From CAWEQW01 sp963811365 (GTDB taxonomy: Bacteria; Actinomycetota; Actinomycetes; Propionibacteriales; Nocardioidaceae): DNA of 64,000 bases. A program made the position numbers and the translations under genes. Below the pieces are notes generated by a model. That model was not told the DNA's origin and did not search any database. It worked only from the letters and a program-made list of their open reading frames with translations. The stretch is from the NCBI GenBank assembly GCA_963811365.1, contig CAWEQW010000009.1:353319-417318 (forward strand), in the 5' to 3' direction. Positions 16,782-23,155 of this stretch are shown in pieces; position 1 is the first letter of the stretch; each line of letters begins with the position of its first letter.

Positions 16782-18242
16782 ATGACGAGCAGCATCTCCA
16801 CTCTTCCGGACACCCCGCAGGTCGCGGTCAACGACATCGGTTCCGAAGAGGACTTCCTCGCCGCCATCGACGAGACCATCAAGTACTTCAACGACGGCGA
16901 CATCGTCGACGGCACCATCGTCAAGGTGGACCGCGACGAGGTCCTGCTCGACATCGGCTACAAGACCGAGGGCGTCATCCCCTCGCGCGAGCTGTCGATC
17001 AAGCACGACGTCGACCCCTCCGAGGTCGTCACCGTCGGCGACAAGGTCGAGGCCCTGGTTCTCCAGAAGGAGGACAAGGAGGGCCGGCTCATCCTGTCCA
17101 AGAAGCGCGCCCAGTACGAGCGCGCCTGGGGCACGATCGAGCAGGTCAAGGAGGAGGACGGCGTCGTCACCGGCACCGTCATCGAGGTCGTCAAGGGCGG
17201 CCTGATCCTCGACATCGGCCTGCGCGGCTTCCTGCCCGCGTCGCTGGTCGAGATGCGCCGGGTCCGCGACCTCCAGCCGTACGTCGGCAAGGAGCTCGAG
17301 GCCAAGATCATCGAGCTCGACAAGAACCGCAACAACGTCGTCCTCTCGCGCCGCGCCTGGCTCGAGCAGACCCAGTCCGAGGTCCGCCAGGGCTTCCTCA
17401 CCCAGCTCCAGCGCGGCCAGATCCGCAAGGGCGTCGTGTCCTCGATCGTCAACTTCGGCGCGTTCGTCGACCTCGGCGGGGTGGACGGCCTGGTGCACGT
17501 CTCCGAGCTGTCCTGGAAGCACATCGACCACCCGAGCGAGGTCGTGGCCGTCGGCGACGAGGTCACCGTCGAGGTGCTCGACGTCGACATGGACCGCGAG
17601 CGGGTGTCGCTGTCGCTCAAGGCGACGCAGGAGGACCCCTGGCAGCACTTCGCCCGGACCCACCAGATCGGCCAGATCGTGCCCGGCAAGGTCACCAAGC
17701 TGGTGCCGTTCGGCTCGTTCGTGCGGGTCGAGGAGGGCATCGAGGGCCTGGTGCACATCTCGGAGCTGGCCGAGCGCCACGTCGAGATCCCCGAGCAGGT
17801 CGTCCAGGTCAACGACGACGTCATGGTCAAGATCATCGACATCGACCTGGAGCGGCGCCGGATCTCGCTGTCGCTCAAGCAGGCGAACGAGACCGCCACG
17901 GCGACCGAGGCGGAGGAGTTCGACCCGACGCTGTACGGCATGACCGCGTCGTACGACGAGCAGGGCAACTACATCTACCCCGAGGGCTTCGACCCGGAGA
18001 CCGGCGAGTGGCTCGAGGGCTACGACGAGCAGCGCGCCGCGTGGGAGGAGCAGTACGCCAAGGCGCACGCCCGCTGGGAGGCGCACGTCAAGCAGCAGAG
18101 CGAGGCCAAGCAGGCCGAGGCGGAGGCCGGCGAGTCGACCTCGTACTCGTCCTCCGAGCCGGCCCGCGCCGAGGACGGCGGCTCGCTAGCGTCCGACGAG
18201 GCGCTGCAGGCGCTGCGGGAGAAGCTCACCGGCGGTCAGTGA
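16782..18242 (+). CDS. rpsA: 30S ribosomal protein S1
   Basis: The 486-residue protein has four S1 RNA-binding repeats, roughly residues 37-106, 123-190, 208-278 and 295-365. Repeats are recognisable from GDIVDGTIVKVDRDEVLLDIG, GFLPAS, GLVHVSELSW and GLVHISELAE. An acidic, Glu/Ala-rich tail with DEQGNYIYPEGFDPETGEW follows, as in other actinobacterial S1 proteins (shorter than the six-repeat E. coli form). It binds mRNA on the small subunit and helps start translation. The ATG follows GAGGA after a T/C-rich spacer. A strong hairpin at 18283 ends the gene. Confidence 0.95.
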   Translation: MTSSISTLPDTPQVAVNDIGSEEDFLAAIDETIKYFNDGDIVDGTIVKVDRDEVLLDIGYKTEGVIPSRELSIKHDVDPSEVVTVGDKVEALVLQKEDKEGRLILSKKRAQYERAWGTIEQVKEEDGVVTGTVIEVVKGGLILDIGLRGFLPASLVEMRRVRDLQPYVGKELEAKIIELDKNRNNVVLSRRAWLEQTQSEVRQGFLTQLQRGQIRKGVVSSIVNFGAFVDLGGVDGLVHVSELSWKHIDHPSEVVAVGDEVTVEVLDVDMDRERVSLSLKATQEDPWQHFARTHQIGQIVPGKVTKLVPFGSFVRVEEGIEGLVHISELAERHVEIPEQVVQVNDDVMVKIIDIDLERRRISLSLKQANETATATEAEEFDPTLYGMTASYDEQGNYIYPEGFDPETGEWLEGYDEQRAAWEEQYAKAHARWEAHVKQQSEAKQAEAEAGESTSYSSSEPARAEDGGSLASDEALQALREKLTGGQ

Positions 18243-18282
18243 CCCGCTGACGCGTCGGTCCGCCGGCGTGACCCGTCACTCC

Positions 18283-18314
18283 AAGGGCGGCCATCCGAGA
18301 GGGTGGCCGCCCTT
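18283..18314 (+). terminator. rpsA terminator
   Basis: AAGGGCGGCCA and TGGCCGCCCTT form a perfect 11-base stem with a 10-base loop, 41 bases after the rpsA stop. Confidence 0.7.
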
Positions 18315-18474
18315 CTGGCGACTCGACCACCCAGGGCCCGGCGGCCGACTGCACGGCCTGTCTGCGCTCGGGTGGCGCCTCGCGTTCAGGGTCACCGCCT
18401 GGACCGGCGCGGTCGCCGGCGGCACATCGGCCGAGCTCCCTGCGAGCTTCCCCGCCCGGGGTGGCCTCGACGCC

Positions 18475-18743
18475 GTCGCGACCTCGAGGTCCCGCGACAC
18501 GGTGCGGGTCAGCGGGACGCCCGTCGCGGAGGCGACCGGCTACCGGCTGTACCGGGTCCGCGTGACCAGGTGTGCGGCCGTCCGCCGACCGGCCGGTTCG
18601 GCCGGATCCTGGGCACCCTGCCGCACCCGAGGACGACGTTCGCCAGCAGCGCGCGGGCATTGTGGCTGCGCCTGGTGTCGGTCCGCAACGGCGTGCGGAG
18701 CGGGGCCCGGCCCACCTCGACGACGTGCGTCAGGGTCAGGTAG
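18475..18743 (+). pseudogene. Remnant of a fibronectin type III-domain protein
   Basis: In one frame DTVRVSGTPVAEATGYRLYR reads as the first half of an FN3 domain (the ATGYRLYR strand is characteristic). About 30 codons on, the second half continues in another frame as GRFGRILGTLPHPRTTFAS, then RLVSVRNGVRSG, ending in a stop at 18741. The two halves join near 18580-18590 through a shift of frame. No start codon or ribosome site precedes it, and the 5' part is unrecognisable. I read it as the decayed C-terminus of an extracellular FN3 protein. The rest of 18315-18755 shows nothing else. Confidence 0.45.
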
Positions 18744-18755
18744 CCGGGGGAGGCC

Positions 18756-18917
18756 TCAGGCGGCCCGGTCCCACGGGGGCTCGAACGTGTCGGGCTGGTG
18801 ACTGCGCGGGGGCGAGGAGGGGCGATGGCGCAGGCCGTCGTCGCGGACGTACTCCACCAGGTAGAGCAGGCCCCAGATGACGGCGGTGAGCAAGGCAACG
18901 GCGATGAGAAGGTTCAT
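18756..18917 (-). CDS. Small single-helix membrane protein
   Basis: The 53-residue protein starts with a transmembrane helix (residues 2-21, LLIAVALLTAVIWGLLYL) and ends in a charged, Pro/Ser-rich cytoplasmic tail. The helix is real protein-like and the reading frame is closed by a stop just after the FN3 remnant. I know no function. It is divergent from the GlxA-type regulator gene, and the 93 bases between them hold several TGCCA/TGGCA half-sites, so the regulator probably controls both. The half-site TGGCAGTAAT overlaps its start codon. Confidence 0.6.
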   Translation of the reverse strand: MNLLIAVALLTAVIWGLLYLVEYVRDDGLRHRPSSPPRSHQPDTFEPPWDRAA

Positions 18918-18989
18918 GGCAGTAATCCTGCGCTCCGCGAGATCCTGCCACCAGTGGCAGAGGTGACACTGTCCGTCGAATTACTGCCA
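18917..18989. promoter_or_regulatory. Regulatory region with TGGCAGTAAT inverted repeat between divergent genes
   Basis: TGGCAGTAAT (18917-18926) and its exact complement ATTACTGCCA (18980-18989) flank the intergenic region, and further TGCCA/TGGCA sites lie between and beside them. Their placement over both divergent starts suggests control of both genes. Confidence 0.45.
18945..18960. promoter_or_regulatory. CTGCCAC-N2-GTGGCAG palindrome, regulator site candidate
   Basis: A perfect 7-base inverted repeat with a two-base centre. TGGC-type half-sites suit AraC-family regulators, and the gene for one starts 51 bases away. Confidence 0.45.
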
Positions 18990-19000
18990 GACCTGTGGCA
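18984..19000. promoter_or_regulatory. CTGCCA-N6-TGGCA palindrome, regulator site candidate
   Basis: A second TGCCA/TGGCA pair with a wider centre, 10 bases before the GTG of the GlxA-type regulator. It is well placed for autoregulation. Confidence 0.4.
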
Positions 19001-19010
19001 TGCTGGTTCG

Positions 19011-19961
19011 GTGATCCGCAACGTGGCCGTCGTCGTGTACGACGGCGTCGCCCCGTTCGAGCTCGGCGTGCTGTGTGAGGCCTGGGGGGTGAACCGGGCC
19101 GACCAGGGGCTGCCGTCCTTCGACTTCGCGGTCTGCTCGCCCGAGGCGAGCCCGGTGTCGACCACCGCTGGCTTCTCGCTGGACGTGGCACACGACCTGT
19201 CCCGGGTCGCGGAGGCCGACCTGGTCGCCGTGCCGGCGGTACCGCGTGACCGCCAGGTGCCGGACGACGTCATCGACGCGCTCCGGGCCGCCTACGCGCG
19301 CGGCGCCCGGGTGATGTCGGTCTGCAGCGGGGCTTTCGCGCTGGGGGCCGCCGGCCTGCTCGACGGACGGCAGTGCACCACCCACTGGCACCACACCGGG
19401 GAGCTGGCCGAGCGGTTCCCGCGCGCCACGGTGCTCCCCGAGGTGCTCTACGTCGACGCCGACCCGGTGATCACGAGCGCGGGCACCGCGGCGGGGCTCG
19501 ACGCCTGCCTGCACCTGTGGCGCAAGGAGTTCGGCGCAGCCACTGCCAGCGCCGTGGCCCGCCGGATGGTGGTACCGCCGCAGCGTGACGGTGGGCAGGC
19601 GCAGTTCATCCGCTCGGCGGTGCCGGACTGTTCCGCCGACACACTGGGGCCGCTGCTCACCTGGATCGTCGAGCACCTCCGCGAGGACCTGAGCGTCGAG
19701 GCGCTCGCCGACCGTGCCGCGGTGTCGCCGCGGACGTTCGCCCGCCGCTTCCGCTCCGAGACCGGCACGACGCCGCACGCCTGGGTGACCCGGCAGCGGG
19801 TGTTCCGGGCCGAGGAGCTGCTCGAGGGGACGGACCTGTCCGTCGACCAGGTCGCCGACGCTGTCGGCTTCGGGAACGCCGCGGCACTGCGGCACCACTT
19901 CGCCCAGGTGCGCGGGATCAGCCCGGCCCGCTACCGGCGGACGTTCCGCGACGCGAGCTGA
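19011..19961 (+). CDS. GlxA-family transcriptional regulator (DJ-1/PfpI plus AraC HTH)
   Basis: The 316-residue protein has an N-terminal DJ-1/PfpI-like domain (about residues 3-165), with VMSVCSGAFALGAAGLLDG carrying the nucleophile-elbow Cys and TTHWHHTGELAERFP after it. The C-terminal AraC domain (about residues 215-312) has two helix-turn-helix segments: LSVEALADRAAVSPRTFARRF and LSVDQVADAVGFGNAAALRHHF. This layout matches GlxA/FtrA-type activators, often tied to amine or amino-acid catabolism, but the ligand is unknown. GTG 19011 follows TGCCA/TGGCA palindromes, which are likely its own binding sites. A small membrane protein is divergent to it. Confidence 0.88.
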   Translation: MIRNVAVVVYDGVAPFELGVLCEAWGVNRADQGLPSFDFAVCSPEASPVSTTAGFSLDVAHDLSRVAEADLVAVPAVPRDRQVPDDVIDALRAAYARGARVMSVCSGAFALGAAGLLDGRQCTTHWHHTGELAERFPRATVLPEVLYVDADPVITSAGTAAGLDACLHLWRKEFGAATASAVARRMVVPPQRDGGQAQFIRSAVPDCSADTLGPLLTWIVEHLREDLSVEALADRAAVSPRTFARRFRSETGTTPHAWVTRQRVFRAEELLEGTDLSVDQVADAVGFGNAAALRHHFAQVRGISPARYRRTFRDAS

Positions 19962-19978
19962 CCGTCGCGCTGCCGCCA

Positions 19979-20058
19979 TTCGGACCGGCACTCGAGGCGC
20001 CCGACCGGCTGTCTTGCGCGTGATCTCTTCGGCGATCACGAGCGAGTGCCGGTCCGAA
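19979..20058. repeat. Long nested hairpin, 16-base perfect outer arms
   Basis: TTCGGACCGGCACTCG (19979-19994) is exactly complementary to 20043-20058. Inside the 48-base loop, CGTGATC and GATCACG (20019-20040) form a second stem of 7 bases. It lies 17 bases after the regulator stop and could be its terminator. The arms may also be a decayed repeat, since the minus strand across 19975-20140 reads as protein-like sequence (GGWHYTVRDNRSDRHSLVIA) without a start. Confidence 0.45.
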
Positions 20059-20185
20059 CGGTTGTCCCGAACGGTGTAGTGCCAACCGCCCGGGACCTCC
20101 TTGTCGCAGCCTCGGGCACGCAAGCGGTCCTTCAGGCTGCCGTCACGCGACGCGCCTAGTCTCGTGGCATGCGGGAGGTGGCACT

Positions 20186-20791
20186 GTGACGTGGCCTGAC
20201 AACGGTCTGTTCGTGTGGGTCAACGGCGTGGCCCGGCACACGGCCTGGTTGCATGCCCCGGCACTCGACTTCGCCTCCTACGGGGTTGTGGTGTTCGGCG
20301 TGCTCCTTCTGGTCGGCTGGTGGCTGGCCCGCGGGCGCGGCACCGGGCTCATGGCTCGTGCACTGTGGGCACCGCTCGGTGTCCTGCTGGCGGTCGCGGT
20401 CAACCAGCCGCTCTCGCACCTCGTCCACGAGCCGCGTCCGTATACCGCGATGCACCACATCCTCGTGCTGACCCACCGCAGCGCCGACTGGTCGTTCCCG
20501 AGCGACCACGCCACGATGGCGGGCGCTGCGGTGCTCGGGCTGTTCCTGGTCGACCGGTGGCTGGGAGCCATCGGCGCGGTCGCCGCCCTCGTGCTGTGCA
20601 TCAGCCGCGTCTACGTCGCCGCGCACTACCCCCACGACGTTCTCGCCGGGCTCGTCGTCGGCGCGCTGGTCTCCTGGCTTGGATACCTGCTGGTCGGTGC
20701 CCTGCTGCAGCGGCTGGTCGCCGCGCTGGTCCGGACGCCGTTGCGCCCGCTCGTGCTGCGGCAGCGTGAGCCGTCGTTGACTGCGGGCTGA
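20186..20791 (+). CDS. PAP2-family membrane phosphatase (undecaprenyl-diphosphatase-like)
   Basis: The protein is 201 residues with about five helices. It has all three PAP2 motifs: HEPRPY (motif 1, near residue 85), FPSDHA (motif 2, near residue 108) and SRVYVAAHYPHD (motif 3, near residue 145), with the catalytic His residues. Such enzymes dephosphorylate polyprenyl diphosphates or phosphatidate outside the membrane. A role in recycling decaprenyl carriers, or in the missing phosphatase step between UbiA and DprE1, is possible because M. tuberculosis has a PAP2 protein beside ubiA; here it is 8 kb away. GTG 20186 follows GGGAGG by 7 bases. Confidence 0.85.
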   Translation: MTWPDNGLFVWVNGVARHTAWLHAPALDFASYGVVVFGVLLLVGWWLARGRGTGLMARALWAPLGVLLAVAVNQPLSHLVHEPRPYTAMHHILVLTHRSADWSFPSDHATMAGAAVLGLFLVDRWLGAIGAVAALVLCISRVYVAAHYPHDVLAGLVVGALVSWLGYLLVGALLQRLVAALVRTPLRPLVLRQREPSLTAG

Positions 20792-20793
20792 CC

Positions 20794-20998
20794 TCAGCCG
20801 AGCCCGAGGTCCACGGCGAGCCGGTCCGCGACGTGCCCGAAGTGCGCGTCGTAGTCGAGCACCCCGTTGGCCATGTGTCCGAAGAGCTCCGGCGAGATGT
20901 GCCCGAACAACGTGGCCCAGGCCATCAGGCAGCGGACCAGCCGCTCGTCGTCCAAGGTGACGTCGGTGAGGTCGCGGATGCCGGAGAGGGTCCGGTGC
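20794..20998 (-). pseudogene. C-terminal remnant of a TetR-family regulator (WHG domain)
   Basis: The last 65 or so codons read LDDERLVRCLMAWATLFG, then SPELFGHMANGVLDYDAHFGHVADRLA, which is the typical end of TetR regulators with a WHG-type C-terminal domain. The N-terminal helix-turn-helix half is absent: upstream sequence turns into unrelated low-quality coding sequence and then into the tail of an epimerase gene on the other strand. Such TetR genes commonly sit divergently beside an NAD-dependent epimerase gene, so one deletion probably removed both 5' halves. Confidence 0.6.
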
Positions 20999-21097
20999 TC
21001 ACGGCGGGGGATCGGCATCGACGTGCCACCGTGGACGGACCCCGCGCTGCTGGGCCTCGTGCGCCAGCGCCAACGGGGCCCGGCGTCGGCGACGGCT

Positions 21098-21412
21098 CGC
21101 CCGGGGACGCAGGGCAGGATCTGGCACGCGCCGACCAACCCGCCCCGCGCCCAGCGCGAGGCGGTCGCCGACCTGTGCGACACGATGGGGCGCGCTCCCG
21201 TCCCGGTCCGGGGCTACCCGCGGCTGACCCTCACGGTCGGCGGCCGGTTCAACGCCGTGCTCAGGGAGCTGCGGGAGACGCTCTGTCAGTTCGAGCGGCC
21301 CTACGTGCTGGACTCCTCGGCGATCAGCCGGGAGCTCGGACTCGACCCCACCCCGTGGGACGAGGTGTGCCGGGCGACCGCGCTCGGCGTGGAGCCGGTT
21401 CCGACGGTCTGA
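21098..21412 (+). pseudogene. C-terminal remnant of an NAD-dependent epimerase/dehydratase
   Basis: GRIWHAPTNPP, then LRELRETLCQFERPYVLDSSA and GLDPTPWDEV, are the usual final 100 residues of extended SDR epimerase-like proteins in actinobacteria. The Rossmann half with the GxxGxxG motif and the YxxxK active site is missing. The frame stays open upstream only because it crosses the TetR remnant. No start or ribosome site is present at the apparent junction (about 21000-21095). Confidence 0.6.
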
Positions 21413-21418
21413 GACACT
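21413..21418 (+). promoter_or_regulatory. -10-like element before coaE
   Basis: GACACT is a weak hexamer but lies exactly 7 bases before the ATG, like stronger ones elsewhere in the window. Confidence 0.3.
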
Positions 21419-21425
21419 CGGGCGC

Positions 21426-22049
21426 ATGGTGCGGGTCGGACTGACGGGCGGCGTGGCCGCGGGCAAGAGCACGGTGTCGGCGATGCTGACCGACCTCGGC
21501 GCCGTGGTGATCGACGCCGACCTGCTCGCGCGCGAGGTGGTGGCACCGGGGTCAGAGGGGCTCGCCGCGGTGGTGGCCGCGTTCGGCCCGGGCGTCCTGA
21601 CCGCCGACGGGGAGCTGGACCGGCCCTCGCTCGGCGCCCTGGTCTTCGCCGAGCCTGACGCTCGCCGCCGGCTCGAGGCCATCGTCCATCCCCTGGTGCG
21701 TGCCCGGGCCGCCGAGCTCGAGGCCGGCGCCGAGCCGGACACCGTGGTCGTCCACGACATCCCCCTGCTGGTGGAGACCGGTCAGGCGGAGTCGTTCGAC
21801 GTGGTGGTGGTCGTCGACGCCCCGGAGGACGTGCAGCTGCGGCGCCTCGTCGAGCAGCGGGGGATGACCACCCGGGACGCCCGGGCCAGGATCGCCGCGC
21901 AGGCCGGCCGCGCGGAGCGGCTGGCCGTGGCGACGTACGTCATCGACAACACGGGGAGCTACGAAGACCTCCGCGACAGGGTCGCGGAGGTCTTCGCCGA
22001 GCTGGCTGGTCCCGGCGCTCAGGCGGCGAGGTCGGGGTCGGCCAGCTGA
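21426..22049 (+). CDS. coaE: Dephospho-CoA kinase
   Basis: The 207-residue kinase catalyses the last step of coenzyme A synthesis, phosphorylating the ribose 3'-OH of dephospho-CoA with ATP. It has GLTGGVAAGKSTVS (P-loop, residues 5-18), the DADLLAREVVAPG CoA-binding segment near residue 34, and a lid region with Arg residues near 140. VIDNTG near residue 181 is the usual C-terminal signature. Its 3' end overlaps the convergent sigma factor gene by 31 bases. Confidence 0.92.
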   Translation: MVRVGLTGGVAAGKSTVSAMLTDLGAVVIDADLLAREVVAPGSEGLAAVVAAFGPGVLTADGELDRPSLGALVFAEPDARRRLEAIVHPLVRARAAELEAGAEPDTVVVHDIPLLVETGQAESFDVVVVVDAPEDVQLRRLVEQRGMTTRDARARIAAQAGRAERLAVATYVIDNTGSYEDLRDRVAEVFAELAGPGAQAARSGSAS

Positions 22050-22969
22050 CGGAGCTTGGCCAGCGCCTCCCGCTCGAGCTGGCGGACCCGCTCGGCGGAG
22101 ATGCCGTGCTTCGCGCCGATGTCGGCGAGCTTGTGCTGCCGGCCGTCCACCAGCCCGTAGCGAGACCGGATGATGTCGGCGGCCCGCTCGTCGAGCAGCT
22201 CCACGAGGTTGCTGAGCCGGTCCTTGGACTCCACGTCGAGGAACGTGGTGTCCGGTCCCGGGGAGGTCTCCTGAGCGATCAGGTCGCCGAGCGAGGTGTC
22301 GCCGTCCTCGTCCACCGGGGTGTCGAGGCTGACGTGCTCGCGACCCCAGGACAGCAGGTCGAGCACCCGGTCGAGGTCCATCCCGAGCTCGTCGGCGATC
22401 TCCTCGGGCTCGGGCTCCCGACCGAGCTGCCGCTCCAGGCTGCGCCGCGCGGCGCCGACCTGGTTGAGCTCCTCGACCACGTGGACGGGCAGCCGGACGA
22501 CCCGCGCCTGCTGGGCGATGCCCCTCGTGATCGCCTGCCGGACCCACCACGTGGCGTACGTCGAGAACTTGTAGCCCTTGGCGTAGTCGAACTTCTCGAC
22601 CGCACGGATCAGCCCGGTGTTGCCCTCCTGGACCAGGTCCAGCATCGGCATCTGGCTGCGACCGTACTTGCGGGCGATGGAGACCACGAGCCGGAGGTTC
22701 GCGGTGATGAACTTCTGGATCGCGCGCTGGCCCTCCTCGGCGAGCCAGGCCAGCTCGTCCTCGGAGGCGGTCTTCGGGGCGCCGCCCTTGCGACGTCCCA
22801 CCCGGCCCTCGGCGAGCAGCTGCTCGGCGAACAGGCCGGCTTCGATGGTCTTGCTGAGCTCTACTTCGGTGATCGCGTCGAGCAATGGAGTACGCGCGAT
22901 CTCGTCGAGGTACATGCCGACGCTGTCGCGTCCCTCGATCTCACGCGTGTGCGTGCGACTCGTTGCCAC
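22019..22969 (-). CDS. SigB-like (group 2) sigma-70 factor
   Basis: The 316-residue protein has region 1.2 (DSVGMYLDEIARTPLL), region 2 (ANLRLVVSIARKYGRS, then LDLVQEGNTGLIRAVEKFDYAKGYKFSTYATWWVRQAITR split over 2.3-2.4), region 3 and region 4.2 (ISAERVRQLEREAL). It lacks the Lys/Ala-rich N-terminal extension of the principal factor at 31232, so it is a group 2 factor like mycobacterial SigB. GTG 22969 follows AGGAAGGGG. A GGAAT-N18-GTT promoter on the same strand (23027-23052) predicts control by a SigH/SigR-type ECF factor, the known wiring of sigB in M. tuberculosis. Confidence 0.9.
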   Translation of the reverse strand: MATSRTHTREIEGRDSVGMYLDEIARTPLLDAITEVELSKTIEAGLFAEQLLAEGRVGRRKGGAPKTASEDELAWLAEEGQRAIQKFITANLRLVVSIARKYGRSQMPMLDLVQEGNTGLIRAVEKFDYAKGYKFSTYATWWVRQAITRGIAQQARVVRLPVHVVEELNQVGAARRSLERQLGREPEPEEIADELGMDLDRVLDLLSWGREHVSLDTPVDEDGDTSLGDLIAQETSPGPDTTFLDVESKDRLSNLVELLDERAADIIRSRYGLVDGRQHKLADIGAKHGISAERVRQLEREALAKLRQLADPDLAA

Positions 22970-23026
22970 GTGCGGCCCCTTCCTGTCGCAGGGGACGTAC
23001 CCAGCGGTAAACCCCTGTAATCACCT

Positions 23027-23052
23027 AACGACGATGCCGTCGTCGGGATTCC
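23027..23052 (-). promoter_or_regulatory. SigH/SigR-type promoter (GGAAT-N18-GTT) of the SigB-like gene
   Basis: On the minus strand GGAAT (23052-23048) is followed by exactly 18 bases and GTT (23029-23027), the consensus for ECF factors that answer thiol-oxidative and heat stress. Transcription would start near 23020, giving a leader of about 50 bases with the AGGAAGGGG site. Confidence 0.6.
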
Positions 23053-23155
23053 CCAGCCGCCTCCGCGGAGCGCTTCGGCGTCACGGTTCGTTCGACAACA
23101 AGGACGTTCAGGACTGCTCCGGAGGTCCCCGGAACCGGTGTTTCACAGGCGTTTC

